Shown here: piece by piece, positions 1-10,381 of the stretch
Numbering within the stretch: the stretch's first letter is position 1
Layout of the letters: the number at the start of each line of letters is the position of its first letter
Assembly (NCBI RefSeq): GCF_000196515.1
Contig: NC_014248.1
Location: forward strand, 4,034,001-4,098,000
Direction of reading: 5' to 3'
Length of the DNA: 64,000 nucleotides
Source: 'Nostoc azollae' 0708
GTDB taxonomy: Bacteria; Cyanobacteriota; Cyanobacteriia; Cyanobacteriales; Nostocaceae
Made by a program: the position numbers and the translations under genes
The notes under the pieces: generated by a model
Told to the model about the DNA's origin: nothing
Seen by the model: only the letters and a program-made list of their open reading frames with translations
The model's database searches: none

Positions 1-394
1 CCGCATACGAAATGATTTCTACATCTTCATGAGGTTTTGCTCGTAGACAACCAGAAACATTAGTATGAGCAAGTTCATCAATTAAAACAAATTGGGGCAA
101 TCGCTCAATCACTGCTTCCGTATTCATGTCCGGTAACATTACATCCCCATGAGTCCATAACTGTGGCGGTATCACCTCTAAACCCTCAGCTTTTTCAGCG
201 GTTTCCTTCCCTCCGTAAGTTTCCAACAATCCTATAACAATATCAATCCCTTCCTGTTGGAGTGCGTAGCCTTCTTCTAACATTTTGTAGGTCTTACCCA
301 CCCCAGAAGCCATACCAATCAATAAATATTTTGTGTTTTCCCCTTCTTTGTGAATACATATAGGATTCCTATTTAATTTGATTTGATAATAATC
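1..394 (-). CDS. kdpD: KdpD-type sensor, N-terminal domain (runs off window)
   Basis: This is the beginning of the KdpD osmosensor/K+-sensing protein, read towards the window edge. The frame carries a P-loop GMASGVGKT followed by KMLEEGYAL, LLETYGGKETAEK, a Walker B-like FVLIDELAHTN and KPHEDVEIIS. These are the hallmarks of the KdpD cytoplasmic domain; cyanobacterial KdpD proteins are often just this N-terminal part without a kinase. It is the last gene of the kdpABCD order. Oddity: reading upstream from the conserved KLNRNPICIHKEGE segment there is no ATG or GTG before an in-frame TGA at 395-397, so the native start seems lost or replaced by the repeat-like sequence at 400-430. It may be a pseudogene or may use a rare start. 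Family call is firm; functional status is uncertain. Confidence 0.8.
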
Positions 395-454
395 TCACTT
401 TTTCCCGTTGCTCCCGGAGCAGAGGGGAAAAATTTCATGCCCAATGCCCAATGA

Positions 455-1054
455 TTAATCTTGATTACGGTTAAACTCCTGCAAATCAAGAGCATAATTT
501 AACCGCAAAACATTGACACCTGGTTCACCAAAAATTCCTAAAAATCTGCCATCTGTATACTTATTAATGAGAGGAATTATTTCATCCTCTTTTATCCCTC
601 TTGCCTGTGTAACCCTTGCTAACTGCTGTCGTGTAGCTTTCAAAGAAATATGAGGATCTAAACCTGATCCAGAAGTGTAAATTAAATCAGGTGATGGCTG
701 AATACTTTCATCCTGAAATTCAGTAGCTTCCTCAATAATTCTAGTAGTTAGCTCTGGATTACTAGCAGCAAGATTACTTCCTCCAGATATACCTGTAGGC
801 TTGGCTTTTCTTCCCTGACTATATTTCACCACACTGGGACGACTATGAAAATATTTATCTGATGTAAAAATTTGACCAATCAAAGACGAACCTATTGGTT
901 GAGCTTCTATATTTAAAATAATGCTGCCATTTGCGGAAGTTGGGAAAGCAAACTGACCAAATGCCAGAATAGCCAGAGGATAGATTATTGCTGTTAATAA
1001 CCAAAGTAATAAAGTCACACGAATCGCTCGGATAGCTTCTGGAATAAACATCAT
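455..1054 (-). CDS. kdpC: K+-transporting ATPase subunit C
   Basis: KdpC is the small chaperone-like subunit that stabilises ATP binding by KdpB in the high-affinity Kdp potassium pump of the plasma membrane. The 199-residue protein has one N-terminal membrane helix (about residues 10-32), then the family blocks SLIGQIFTSDKYFHSRPS, SGGSNLAASNPEL, SGSGLDPHIS, ARGI and a C-terminal GVNVLRLNYALD. The length is normal for the family. It lies downstream of kdpA and kdpB and upstream of kdpD on the same strand, so they are probably co-transcribed. The gap to kdpB is unusually long (about 316 bp) and is mostly filled by a heptamer repeat. No disabling change is seen. Confidence 0.95.
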   Translation of the reverse strand: MMFIPEAIRAIRVTLLLWLLTAIIYPLAILAFGQFAFPTSANGSIILNIEAQPIGSSLIGQIFTSDKYFHSRPSVVKYSQGRKAKPTGISGGSNLAASNPELTTRIIEEATEFQDESIQPSPDLIYTSGSGLDPHISLKATRQQLARVTQARGIKEDEIIPLINKYTDGRFLGIFGEPGVNVLRLNYALDLQEFNRNQD

Positions 1055-1064
1055 AATTTAATTA

Positions 1065-1259
1065 TGGTAATTGGTAATTGGTAATTGGTAATTGGTAATT
1101 GGTAATTGGTAATTGGTAATTGGTAATTGGTAATTGGTAATTGGTAATTGGTAATTGGTAATTGGTAATTGGTAATTGGTAATTGGTAATTGGTAATTGG
1201 TAATTGGTAATTAGTAATTCGTGATTGGTGATTGGTGATTGGTGATTGGTGATTGGTAA
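1065..1259. repeat. Heptanucleotide tandem array (TAATTGG), about 28 units
   Basis: About 195 bp made of perfect 7-bp units TAATTGG, ending in several variant TGATTGG units. The array sits between kdpB and kdpC inside the operon. It belongs to the short tandemly repeated repetitive (STRR) class known from heterocystous cyanobacteria. The unit is not a multiple of three, and it has no spacer structure, so it is not a CRISPR. It is transcribed if the operon is continuous. The remainder of the kdpB-kdpC gap (1260-1370) holds no open frame. Confidence 0.95.
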
Positions 1260-1370
1260 TAAAATAGTTATTTTACTCCTGGAAAACCTTAAATTCTAGA
1301 CATACTGATATGGCTTGCGCCACCCTACGCTATCAGAAAATTTTCCCTGCTCCCTACACCCTATTCTTAA

Positions 1371-3500
1371 TTAAGCTAAACCTGCAAATGTAATCAACAT
1401 ATCTATGAATTTAATGGCAATAAATGGAACAATCACCCCACCCAAGCCATAAATAAGAATATTGCGTTGCAGAAGTTGATTAGCAGTCCAGGGTCGAAAT
1501 TTTACACCCTTCAAAGCTAAAGGGATTAAAGCTGGAATAATTAAAGCATTATAAATCAGTGCTGACAGTATCGCAGAGTTAACACTGGTTAATTTCATAA
1601 TATTTAAGCTGTTGAGATTAGCAGCAGCAAAAATCACCGGGATAATGGCAAAATACTTAGCTATATCATTGGCGATGGAGAATATGGTCAATGCTCCACG
1701 AGTAATGAGCAATTGTTTACCAATGCTGACAATATCAACTAGTTTTGTGGGATCAGAATCCAAATCCACCATATTAGCAGCTTCTTTAGCGGATTTAGTG
1801 CCTGTATTCATGGCTATTCCTACATCAGCCTGCGCTAAAGCGAGTGCATCATTAGTGCCGTCTCCGGTCATCGCCACCACTTTGCCTTCTGCTTGTTCCC
1901 GTTGAATAATGCTGACTTTATCTTCTGGTGTGGCTTTGGCTATGAATTCATCTACTCCAGCTTCTTTAGCAATGACAGAAGCCGTGATGCGATTGTCTCC
2001 AGTTAGCATCACTGTTCGGACTCCCATGCGTCGTAGTTGATCAAAACGTTCATGGATTCCAGGTTTAACAATATCTTTTAGATAAATGACACCATAGATT
2101 TCATTATCTAGGCAAACCAATAGGGGTGTACCGCCTTGGTGGGAAACTGCTTCATAAGCAGTGACTAGTTCTGGGGTTTCATTTCCATTGTGCGATGCTC
2201 CAGAAGAGCCCCTACGCGATCGCACAAAACCTTTAATTGCTCCGACTGCGCCTTTCCGTACTTCGTGTCCACCTGGCAAATTAGTGCCACTCATGCGAGT
2301 TGTCGCTGAAAATTCCACACCTTGGCATTTTTTGCGATCGATATCAAATTTTGCGCCACATTTTTCTGCTAGTCGGACAATAGATTTACCCTCTGGAGTA
2401 TCGTCAAATATACTAGCGCCTAAAGCAACGTTAGCAATTTCTGCCATTGAGTGAGCATTGATGGGAAGAAAGGCTTCTGCTAAACGGTTGCCCAGGGTAA
2501 TTGTACCTGTTTTATCTAAAACCAAAGTATTGATATCCCCACAGGCTTCCACCACCCTGCCAGAGGTGGCAATCAGGTTAAATTGGGCCACTCTATCCAT
2601 ACCTGCGATACCAATGGCACTGAGTAAGCCGCCGATGGTGGTGGGGATGAGGGCAACTAACAAGGCAATTAGTACAGGGATGCTGACAGGACTTTTAACA
2701 TAGTAGGCAAAGACTGGCAAGGTGGCGACGACAATGAAAAAGGCGGTGGTAAGAACTGCTAGTAATACTGTTAAAGCAATTTCATTAGGTGTTTTAGTAC
2801 ATTCTGCCCCTTCGACCAAATCAATCATCCGGTCAATGAATCCTTTACCAGGGTCAGCGGTAATACGAATAATTAATTCATCGGAGATGATACGTGTACC
2901 ACCTGTAACGGAACTGGAAACGTCTGAACCTGATTCTTTGAGGACTGGGGCTGATTCGCCGGTAATTGCTGATTCATCTACAGAGGCGATACCCAGAATT
3001 ACTTCGCCATCGGCGGGGATCATATCACCAGCAACAACGTAAACAGTATCACCTTGTTTGAGGGTAGTGGAAGAAATTTCTGTGATTGTGCCATCAACAA
3101 CAATTTTTTTGGCGATGGTTTCTGATCTGGTAGATCGTAATGCATCTGCTTGGGCTTTACCTCTTCCTTCTGCTAAGGCTTCGGCAAAATTGGCAAAAAT
3201 AACTGTCGAAAACAAAATTAGTGTTAATAAACCATTGAATAGTTGGGGGTTTTTCTGGGTGACTGGCCCAAATAATGGTGGGTAAATTGTAGCGGCTAGG
3301 GTGGTAGTTGTTGCTAACCAAACCAAAAACATGACGGGATTTTGAATAGCATATTTGGGGTATAGCTTGATAAAGGTATCTCTAATTACTCTGGTATAGA
3401 GTAGTTTGGTACTGACTCGGACTTTTTTGCGTTTTTGACGGCGATCACTAGGACGAGAACGGGGTGACTTTGGTCTAGGAGTAGTTGTAGCGGAATTCAT
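1371..3500 (-). CDS. kdpB: K+-transporting P-type ATPase subunit B
   Basis: KdpB is the catalytic P-type ATPase subunit of the Kdp pump. The phosphorylation motif DKTGT is present (Asp about residue 329), along with TGES in the actuator domain, the hinge segment MLTGDNR, GDGTNDALALAQADVGIAM, and the paired membrane helices expected of the family. The open frame extends 15 codons further upstream, to 3545. Those codons (MTNDQSSMTNHQSP) are translated dispersed-repeat sequence, so I take the ATG at 3498-3500 (MNSATTTP) as the start. No strong ribosome-binding site distinguishes the two. Intact; lies between kdpA and kdpC in a minus-strand operon. Confidence 0.95.
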   Translation of the reverse strand: MNSATTTPRPKSPRSRPSDRRQKRKKVRVSTKLLYTRVIRDTFIKLYPKYAIQNPVMFLVWLATTTTLAATIYPPLFGPVTQKNPQLFNGLLTLILFSTVIFANFAEALAEGRGKAQADALRSTRSETIAKKIVVDGTITEISSTTLKQGDTVYVVAGDMIPADGEVILGIASVDESAITGESAPVLKESGSDVSSSVTGGTRIISDELIIRITADPGKGFIDRMIDLVEGAECTKTPNEIALTVLLAVLTTAFFIVVATLPVFAYYVKSPVSIPVLIALLVALIPTTIGGLLSAIGIAGMDRVAQFNLIATSGRVVEACGDINTLVLDKTGTITLGNRLAEAFLPINAHSMAEIANVALGASIFDDTPEGKSIVRLAEKCGAKFDIDRKKCQGVEFSATTRMSGTNLPGGHEVRKGAVGAIKGFVRSRRGSSGASHNGNETPELVTAYEAVSHQGGTPLLVCLDNEIYGVIYLKDIVKPGIHERFDQLRRMGVRTVMLTGDNRITASVIAKEAGVDEFIAKATPEDKVSIIQREQAEGKVVAMTGDGTNDALALAQADVGIAMNTGTKSAKEAANMVDLDSDPTKLVDIVSIGKQLLITRGALTIFSIANDIAKYFAIIPVIFAAANLNSLNIMKLTSVNSAILSALIYNALIIPALIPLALKGVKFRPWTANQLLQRNILIYGLGGVIVPFIAIKFIDMLITFAGLA

Positions 3501-3624
3501 AAACGGGGATTGGTGATTGGTCATTGATGATTGGTCATTAGTCATTGGTCATTGGTCATTAGGAAAATTACTTCCCCGTCTTCCCTATCTTCCTCATCTC
3601 CCCCAGTCCCCAGTCACCAGTTAC

Positions 3625-5310
3625 CTAGCTTCCACCAGCTAGTTTAAAACCTTCGGCTATGGGTCCTAAAGCTAAAACGGGGAAGAAGGTGAGGAGTCCC
3701 AAAATAATAGTTACGCCAGCCGTGACGGTGGTAAACAGTAGGGAATCGGTTCTGAAAGTACCACGGGTTTCTGGTGGTTTTGGTTTATGGGACATACTAT
3801 CAGCTAAGAGGAGCATGGCCATAATGGGAATGTACCGCCCTGCTAAAATGCTGAAACTTGTGCTTAAGTTCCACCACAAAGTGTTATCTTTTAATCCTTC
3901 TAAGCCAGAACCGTTATTAGCTGAGGCTGAAGCATATTCATAAACTACTTGAGAAATGCCGTGAAAGCCTGGGTTGCTAATTCCTGATAGGGAAATAGGA
4001 TATGCTAGGGCGATCGCACTGGGAATCAAAACTACAATCGGGTGAATCAAAAAGACTATGCTGGCCAGGACAATTTCTGGTTGTTCAATTTTGCGCCCGA
4101 AAAATTCCGGGGTGCGTCCTACCATTAACCCGGTGATGAAAACAGTGAGAATTAGGTAAATAAATAGGTAGGCTGTTCCTGTTCCTTGTCCACCCCAAAT
4201 AATTTGGAGGAACATATTAAATAAAGTCGAAAATATGCCAGAAGGCATCAGGGAATCCTGCATTCCATTCACAGCACCACACATAGTAGCCGTAGTGGCA
4301 ACAGCCCATAATGCTGTTTCTGCCCAGCCAAGTCGTAGTTCTTTACCTTCTAAATTTGGTAATTGTACACCCAACGCATTATTAATCAGGGGATTTCCTT
4401 GTAGTTCACCTGCTGCTGTAATCCAAATTAAAACTACGAAGATGATAAATACCGTCCAAAACAGCAACCAAGTTTGTTTCAGATTATTGGCAAATACGCC
4501 GTAGGTATAAATTAAGGATGTCGGAATAGCTAACATGGCGATGATTTCTATCAAGTTAGCAGCACCATTAGGATTTTCAAAGGGATGGGCAGAGTTCGCA
4601 CCAAAAAAGCCGCCTCCGTTTTCACCTAACATTTTAATCATTTCAAAGGAGGCTACTGGCCCTCTAGCAATATATTGGGTTCCTCCTTCTAAGGTTTGAA
4701 CAACCAGAGTTTCGTTGAATGTTTGTGGTACACCAAGGGCTATAAGTGTGATCGCCCCAATTATCGAAAGGGGTAATAATATCCGGGTAATAGCACGGGT
4801 GATATCAAAATAAAAATTCCCTAACTTTCTTCCTGTCAACCCGCGAATAAAAGCTATACCTACGGATAAACCAGTCGCTGCTGATGTGAACATCAAAAAA
4901 CCTAAAGCTGCTGTTTGGCTAAAGTAGCTTAAAGTTGTTTCACCGGTGTAATGTTGCTGGTCAGTATTAGTTAAAAAAGATATCGTTGTGTGTAGCAATA
5001 TATCCCATGTAGGCGTACCAAATCTGTTAGGATTCCAAGGTAATAATCTCTGAAAAGAGATTAATGCATACACAGAAATACCCATGACTAAGTTACTATA
5101 TATTACTGCTCGAATATACTGCCAAACAGTCATTTCCTCTTTTTTACGGACTCCTGCTAGTATATAAAGAATCTTCTCTATCGGGTTCAGTATCAAGTCA
5201 AGTATTGTGTTTTCTCCCAAGAAGACACGGGCTATGTATCTACCTAATTGGGGAGTAATTAATACGACAATAGATAGCGTTAACGCAATTTGTAAAAAAC
5301 CTTGTCCCAT
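3625..5310 (-). CDS. kdpA: K+-transporting ATPase potassium-binding subunit A
   Basis: KdpA is the channel-like subunit that binds and translocates K+ in the KdpFABC complex. The 561-residue protein is fully hydrophobic with about ten membrane segments. It contains the family's selectivity-filter-like segments, including [40 protein letters not shown] and [13 protein letters not shown]. Length is typical. It is the first gene of the operon, with kdpB following after a 124-bp spacer that holds cyanobacterial repeat sequence. No separate kdpF was recognised upstream. Intact. Confidence 0.95.
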   Translation of the reverse strand: MGQGFLQIALTLSIVVLITPQLGRYIARVFLGENTILDLILNPIEKILYILAGVRKKEEMTVWQYIRAVIYSNLVMGISVYALISFQRLLPWNPNRFGTPTWDILLHTTISFLTNTDQQHYTGETTLSYFSQTAALGFLMFTSAATGLSVGIAFIRGLTGRKLGNFYFDITRAITRILLPLSIIGAITLIALGVPQTFNETLVVQTLEGGTQYIARGPVASFEMIKMLGENGGGFFGANSAHPFENPNGAANLIEIIAMLAIPTSLIYTYGVFANNLKQTWLLFWTVFIIFVVLIWITAAGELQGNPLINNALGVQLPNLEGKELRLGWAETALWAVATTATMCGAVNGMQDSLMPSGIFSTLFNMFLQIIWGGQGTGTAYLFIYLILTVFITGLMVGRTPEFFGRKIEQPEIVLASIVFLIHPIVVLIPSAIALAYPISLSGISNPGFHGISQVVYEYASASANNGSGLEGLKDNTLWWNLSTSFSILAGRYIPIMAMLLLADSMSHKPKPPETRGTFRTDSLLFTTVTAGVTIILGLLTFFPVLALGPIAEGFKLAGGS

Positions 5311-5541
5311 GTACTTTCTACTCGATTAAACTTAAATTTTATAAAACTACTGCAAAAGATATTAGTTCCTAGTCGGCACTATGGCTATAGCTTACGTGAC
5401 AACGTAGGAGTCATCAGCCAAGCTGTGCTATCAGAAGGAAAAAGGGTACATTATTTACCCCTGCAACGGGAGCAACTCTGCACCTCTGCAACCCTACACT
5501 TTTAAATGGGGTTGTAATGGCGATGACTCCTGTAATTATAC

Positions 5542-5584
5542 TTACTCTCACCTCAATGATTGAAAATGATTGAGGTGAGAGTAA
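5542..5584. repeat. Perfect 16-bp inverted repeat (hairpin)
   Basis: TTACTCTCACCTCAAT (5542-5557) is followed by an 11-nt loop and its exact reverse complement (5569-5584). A strong stem-loop would form on either strand. It is not followed directly by a T tract and no gene ends here, so it could be a small dispersed repeat rather than a terminator. Confidence 0.75.
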
Positions 5585-6120
5585 TTTTCTGATTAATCAG
5601 TTTTTTTTACCTACTTTCCGTAGTTTCAGTAAATTTAGATAAAATTTTATGCTACTTGATTTATTACCTCAACAGTTAGATATTTTGACACAAGATCTGC
5701 AATTAATTAAATTGCTCGTTAGATATAATTTTTTTTTGATTATTTCCCATACATATTATTAGTCTCAATCCATACATACGGCTGTAAATCGTATATTTGC
5801 GTATATAAATTATCGTAAAAGTATGATCATGGCATTGACACTCTCCCACTAACCTAGCGGTATAGCGGTAGTTAAGAGTGCGACATTTAAGATAGAGAAT
5901 ATAGCTGGATTTGTAATAGTTTACGTGACGTGGCTATACTTACTCCCTAAGAGACGCTACGCGAACGTAGAGGCTTTTAACAAGGAATAGGGAACAAGAA
6001 AATAATGTGTATAATTAATTAATGGAGAGAACAATCGCCACCCAAACAGGATTATTTATACCAGAGCTTATTGGTTAATTAAACTGGATTTAGACCCTAT
6101 TTATAAAATAAATATTAAGT

Positions 6121-6191
6121 AGGGTGTGTTACTTACGGCTATGTCAGGATTTAGGAATTTGAGAGAGTAAGAATTAGCCATAACACACCCT
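6121..6191. repeat. Short inverted repeat, AGGGTGTGTTA arms
   Basis: AGGGTGTGTTA at 6121-6131 is matched by TAACACACCCT at 6181-6191, with further partial pairing inside (GGCT/AGCC). A related ATGGTGTGTTA...TAACGCACCCT motif occurs near 28669-28697. This looks like a small dispersed cyanobacterial palindromic repeat. Confidence 0.6.
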
Positions 6192-6268
6192 AAAATTTTA
6201 GGAATTAGGGTTTTTGTTTATTTTAAATGGTTGGTCTCTTTACGCTGTACTGTACTAAATATCACTGA

Positions 6269-7207
6269 ATGATGCATCAAACTTCCGGTCGCTGGCGTTT
6301 AGGCCTAGGTTTATCCTTACTAACGGTTTTTTTATGGGGTATTCTACCAATTGCCCTCAAGGTAACGCTACAAGCACTAGATGTCTACACTGTCATTTGG
6401 TTTCGCTTTTTGATGTCGTTTGTATTGCTGATGATTTATTTATATGTGCAGAAAAAATTACCAACTTTAGAACAATTAGAGACTAATTCTCGCAAATTAT
6501 TAGCAATAGCAACAATATTTTTGGCAGCTAATTACTTTTTCTTCATGCAAGGTTTAGCGTTAGCAGGTGCTGTTAATGCTGAAGTGATAATTCAGTTAGC
6601 TGCTGTTTTATTAGGTTTTGGTGGTTTGGTAATTTTTAAAGAGCGTTATACATTACGGCAATGGTTTGGTGTTAGTGTCTTAACTTTAGGTTTTATGCTA
6701 TTTTTTAAAGCTCAATTAACGAATTTAATCACAGCACAGGGACAATATCTTTTAGGCAGTGGATTAATAGTCATAGGTGCAGTAGCATGGGCAATTTATG
6801 CCTTGATACAAAAGCAGCTATTACAATCTTTTTCATCCTCTAATATCATGCTCATAATTTATGGTGGATGTACTTTATTATTCACTCCTTTAGCGAAACT
6901 CAATACAATTTTTACCCTTGATATTCTTCATTTAGGAATGCTGCTGTTTTGTGGATTAAACACTCTCATTGCCTATGGTGCTTTTGCTGAATCATTAGAA
7001 CATTGGGAAGCTTCAAGAGTGAGTGCTATATTAGCTTTAGCTCCTCTTGTAACTTTAATATCAGTTTGGTTGGTTGCAAATATTTTCCCTACTTTAATTA
7101 CGCCAGAACATATAACATTAATAGGAATTGTTGGCGCATTGTTAGTTGTTTCTAGTTCGGTAACGATTGCGTTGGGTAAATCTGAAGAAAAGGGGACAGG
7201 GGGATGA
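6269..7207 (+). CDS. DMT-superfamily (EamA) transporter
   Basis: A 312-residue membrane protein with ten predicted helices in two EamA repeats, about residues 12-140 and 160-300. The first repeat has TVFLWGILPIALK and the pattern YTVIWFRFLMSF. The helix pair AGAVNAEVIIQLAAVLLG ends with the FKERYTLRQWFGV loop, which is typical of drug/metabolite transporter repeats. The substrate cannot be inferred. The start ATG GAT-CAT region has no obvious Shine-Dalgarno; a second ATG follows immediately. The gene stands alone on the plus strand, and is followed by a dispersed repeat also found after truB. Confidence 0.85.
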   Translation: MMHQTSGRWRLGLGLSLLTVFLWGILPIALKVTLQALDVYTVIWFRFLMSFVLLMIYLYVQKKLPTLEQLETNSRKLLAIATIFLAANYFFFMQGLALAGAVNAEVIIQLAAVLLGFGGLVIFKERYTLRQWFGVSVLTLGFMLFFKAQLTNLITAQGQYLLGSGLIVIGAVAWAIYALIQKQLLQSFSSSNIMLIIYGGCTLLFTPLAKLNTIFTLDILHLGMLLFCGLNTLIAYGAFAESLEHWEASRVSAILALAPLVTLISVWLVANIFPTLITPEHITLIGIVGALLVVSSSVTIALGKSEEKGTGG

Positions 7208-7229
7208 GGGTAATGAGGGGGATATTTTT

Positions 7230-7370
7230 GTAAGCATTCAGCTAATGCCTAACGTCATGCTACACGAACAGCCATCAGCAGTTAGCTTTTTCAGGCTAAC
7301 GGCAAAAATACCTATTTGATAATTAACCAATTTCTCAAACATTCTGACTCCTGACTCCTGACTCCTATAT
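7230..7370 (+). repeat. Dispersed repeat, copy 1 (after EamA gene)
   Basis: The stretch GCATTCAGC...CAGCAGTTAGCTTTTTCAGGCTAACGGCAAAAATACC...GATAATTAACCAATTTCTCAAA, followed by TGACTCC heptamers, reappears in similar form after truB (10382-10496). It contains an inverted pair GTTAGC/GCTAAC. The rest of the 7208-7627 gap shows no gene; it contains the likely promoter of the hydrolase downstream. Confidence 0.8.
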
Positions 7371-7627
7371 CGTCACATAAGCTATCGCAATAGTTCTGAA
7401 TTCCTACTATATGTCAAGTTATTTGATATCATCCAAAGCTACTAAATAAACACTGAGGTAAAGTATTTTTTAGTTTGTTAGGATCTTAAGGTGAGAAATC
7501 TCAAAAACATCCACAAATATCAGGGAATATATAGTATATAAATAATTAATCAATATAATCAACAGGGTGTCTGAATAACTACCAAATTTAACGCCTCGCT
7601 AAACAACGTCACTGAAACATTTGAGCG

Positions 7628-9433
7628 ATGAATAGTTTGTTTGGTAATTGGGCCAACACCCTGAGAAAAAATTCTCTATTGCTGGTACTTTTAATGCTGC
7701 TGCCAACATTGGGAATTAGTAATTCTGTCATGGCAGCCGAGAAAATCTATGCTTCTTATTCTATACTAGAAATTCCCATTCCCGTGATTAGTTTGGAAAC
7801 TTATGTAAAAACGGGAGTAATTGATGATGAGTTAGCAATTTCTAAACAGTATATTTCATTTAAAAAACTGCAAGAATTACGACAAATTTTACTAAGGTCT
7901 GTAAAAATTAGTCCGGCTATTGCTGCACGATTTCTCCACACCCAACAAGGAGAATTCCTACTGCGACGTCTAGCAGAAGTAATAAAAACTAAATCTTTGG
8001 TACCTGAATCAGAATTCAATGCTTTACGTGATGCGATCATTGCTGCTTCTGGTGAACCGGAAGGCTTGAGTTTATTGAATTTGTTACGGAACTATCCCAG
8101 CAGCACTGTTCATCTTAAGTTAGGTGATAGTTTAGAAATAGCTGGTAAACTAGAACAACTAATTAGTGAAACTGATAAAGCAATCGCAGCAATTCAACAA
8201 TTATCAAATATCGAAGCTGGTAAGATCCGAAATGTAAATCTATCGCCATTGCCAGATTTACAAACTGAAGGAAATTTTCAATCAAATAAGTACACGCTGG
8301 AATTTTTTGACTCTACCCGTAATCGCCGTTTGTTTACAGATGTTTATATTCCTAACGTTCCCCACCCCACACCAGTAATTGTGATTTCTCATGGCTTAGG
8401 TTTAGACAGCAGTAACTTTCGTTATTTAGCTCATCATTTGGCTTCCCGCGGATTAGCTGTTGTCGTTCCTAATCATCCAGTTAGTCAGGATCAACAGCCA
8501 CAAAAGCAATTTTTCATCAAGAGAAATACGCGTAAAGTTATAGAGGCTGGTGAATTTTTAGATCAACCTTTAGATATAAAATACATATTAGATCAACTCC
8601 AAAACTCTAACCAATATGATCCAATTTTTAAAGGTAAATTAAACTTGGAACAGGTGGGAGTATTTGGTCAATCTTTTGGTGGTTACACTGCTCTAGTTTT
8701 AGCAGGTGCAAAGATTAATTTCGAACAGCTAGAACAAGATTGTCAACCAGATGTGCTGCGAGATACCTGGAATATGTCTTTACTGCTGCAATGTCGCGCT
8801 TTAGAATTACAAACGAAGTCCAGACAAAAATATAATTTTAATTTACGGGATGAAAGAGTTAAAGCTGCAATTGCTGTTAATCCCATTACTAGCTCTATTT
8901 TCGGTCAAGTTGGCTTGAATCAAATTCAAACTCCTGTCATGTTTGTTAGTAGCAGTGAAGATACTGTTGCACCAGCTTTATATGAACAAATTTTACCGTT
9001 TTCCTGGTTAACGCATCCCCATAAATATCTGGTTATGCTTGTGGGTGGAACTCATTTTTCTAGTATTGGTAATAGTAATACTGGTAGTCAGCAAGTCCGA
9101 TTACCTACAGATATGATTGGTAATGCTTCCCAAGCGCGTAGTTATATAAATGCGTTTAGCTTGTCGTTTTTCCAAACGTATGTTTCTCAAAAGCCACAAT
9201 ATATTCCCTACCTGAATGCGGGTTACGCTAAAACTATTTCTAGTCAGTTTTTGGGGTTGAGTCTTGTGCAGTCTTTGAATAGTCAAGAATTCGCCTCAGT
9301 ATTAGGTAGTAATATTCAGGAAGTGATCCCCGGGAAAAAAACTTCCTACAACCATAATCAGGTTTGGATTTTGGATTTGAGATATTGGTGTATCCTTGCT
9401 TCATGTCATGATTTTTTTGTGATGTATTTTTAA
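7628..9433 (+). CDS. Alpha/beta hydrolase, secreted, DUF1400-type
   Basis: A predicted hydrolase with a signal peptide or anchor (residues 10-37, ending VMAAEKIY). It has a helical N-terminal DUF1400-like domain (about 38-190) found in cyanobacterial alpha/beta hydrolases. The hydrolase domain shows the oxyanion-region motif [14 protein letters not shown], the nucleophile elbow GQSFGGY (Ser about 349) and a late VGGTHFSS histidine. Known relatives are annotated as predicted dienelactone hydrolases or lipases; the substrate is unknown. Oddity: after about residue 565 the tail ([18 protein letters not shown]...) is unlike the rest and derives from repeat-like DNA, so the last ~35 residues probably come from a frameshift or replaced 3' end. 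Confidence 0.8.
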   Translation: MNSLFGNWANTLRKNSLLLVLLMLLPTLGISNSVMAAEKIYASYSILEIPIPVISLETYVKTGVIDDELAISKQYISFKKLQELRQILLRSVKISPAIAARFLHTQQGEFLLRRLAEVIKTKSLVPESEFNALRDAIIAASGEPEGLSLLNLLRNYPSSTVHLKLGDSLEIAGKLEQLISETDKAIAAIQQLSNIEAGKIRNVNLSPLPDLQTEGNFQSNKYTLEFFDSTRNRRLFTDVYIPNVPHPTPVIVISHGLGLDSSNFRYLAHHLASRGLAVVVPNHPVSQDQQPQKQFFIKRNTRKVIEAGEFLDQPLDIKYILDQLQNSNQYDPIFKGKLNLEQVGVFGQSFGGYTALVLAGAKINFEQLEQDCQPDVLRDTWNMSLLLQCRALELQTKSRQKYNFNLRDERVKAAIAVNPITSSIFGQVGLNQIQTPVMFVSSSEDTVAPALYEQILPFSWLTHPHKYLVMLVGGTHFSSIGNSNTGSQQVRLPTDMIGNASQARSYINAFSLSFFQTYVSQKPQYIPYLNAGYAKTISSQFLGLSLVQSLNSQEFASVLGSNIQEVIPGKKTSYNHNQVWILDLRYWCILASCHDFFVMYF

Positions 9434-9497
9434 TCTATTCATCTTGCTCACTCCATCGAATATAATTAATTACGAATTACGAATTACCAATGATTTT

Positions 9498-10373
9498 GTG
9501 CAGGGCTTTCTGAATTTAAACAAACCTTATGGCTGGACTTCCCACGACTGCGTAGCGCGGGTACGTAAACTCTTGCGTCTAAAACGGGTGGGACACGCAG
9601 GAACTTTAGATCCAGCAGCTACTGGGATTTTACTGATCGCTTTGGGTAAAGCTACCAGGTTATTACAATATTTACCTGGTGAAAAAGCTTATCAAGCTAC
9701 TGTTCGCCTTGGTGTACGTACAACTACTGATGATTTAGAAGGGGAAGTGATTACTTCTCAACCTTGTGCTGGGTTAAGTTTGGCAGATATAAAAACAGCA
9801 CTTTCACAATTTATAGGTAAAATTGAGCAAATTCCTCCCAGTTATAGCGCCATTCAAGTTGATGGACAACGTTTGTATGATTTGGCACGAAAAGGCGAAA
9901 TGGTACTTGCACCAACGAGAACAGTAGAAGTTTTAAATATAGAAGTTTTAGACTGGCGTGATGGGGATTTTCCAGAATTGGATCTGGCGCTCGCTTGTAG
10001 TGCAGGAACCTATATTAGAGCGATCGCTCGTGATTTAGGTATAGTTCTAAATACGGGTGGCACTCTCGCCGCTTTGATAAGAACAGAAAGCAGCAGTTTT
10101 TGCTTACAAGACAGTGTCACCCTCACAGATTTAGAAACCCAACTTCAAACCGGTACATTTCAACCCATACCCGCAGATGCAGCTTTACAAACGTTACCAT
10201 CTGTAAATATATCGGGAACATTTGCCAAAAAATGGTGTCAAGGTCAGCAAGTTCCTCTAGATATTGATTTGCTGGGACTGGTAAGAGTCTATGAAGAAGC
10301 CCGCTTTTTAGGTATTGCCCAAATCCAAGACCATATCTTGATTCCCCAAATGGTTTTTGAACCTATTTCTTAG
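9498..10373 (+). CDS. truB: tRNA pseudouridine(55) synthase
   Basis: TruB converts U55 to pseudouridine in the T-loop of tRNAs. The protein starts [16 protein letters not shown] and contains the catalytic segment [14 protein letters not shown] (Asp of the GTLD motif), the [10 protein letters not shown] strand, [20 protein letters not shown] and a C-terminal PUA-like region. The open frame reaches a TTG at 9444, but the extra 18 residues ([10 protein letters not shown]) are translated TTACGAA-type repeat. GTG at 9498 aligns with the normal N-terminus ([10 protein letters not shown]), so I chose it. Intact, about 291 residues, a normal length. Confidence 0.92.
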   Translation: MQGFLNLNKPYGWTSHDCVARVRKLLRLKRVGHAGTLDPAATGILLIALGKATRLLQYLPGEKAYQATVRLGVRTTTDDLEGEVITSQPCAGLSLADIKTALSQFIGKIEQIPPSYSAIQVDGQRLYDLARKGEMVLAPTRTVEVLNIEVLDWRDGDFPELDLALACSAGTYIRAIARDLGIVLNTGGTLAALIRTESSSFCLQDSVTLTDLETQLQTGTFQPIPADAALQTLPSVNISGTFAKKWCQGQQVPLDIDLLGLVRVYEEARFLGIAQIQDHILIPQMVFEPIS

Positions 10374-10381
10374 TTTCAAGG

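Larger units (their letters stand above)
5311..6268. other. Intergenic region upstream of kdpA
   Basis: About 960 bp between the divergent kdpA and EamA genes, with no convincing gene. It holds the likely kdp promoter, a perfect 16-bp hairpin (5542-5584), a 12-bp palindrome CTGATTAATCAG followed by eight T (5589-5608), and an inverted repeat at 6121-6191. Fragments such as GGCTATAGCTTACGTGA and GCTATCAGAA resemble other intergenic pieces in the window (for example near 1310-1340), suggesting eroded dispersed repeats. A short open frame at 5302-5505 lacks coding features. Confidence 0.6.

Noticed and set aside
1065-1259. CRISPR-like regular repeat
   Set aside because: Units are 7 bp, contiguous and without spacers; no cas genes nearby.
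5589-5608. CTGATTAATCAG palindrome plus T8 as a terminator
   Set aside because: No loop, weak stem and no gene ending there.
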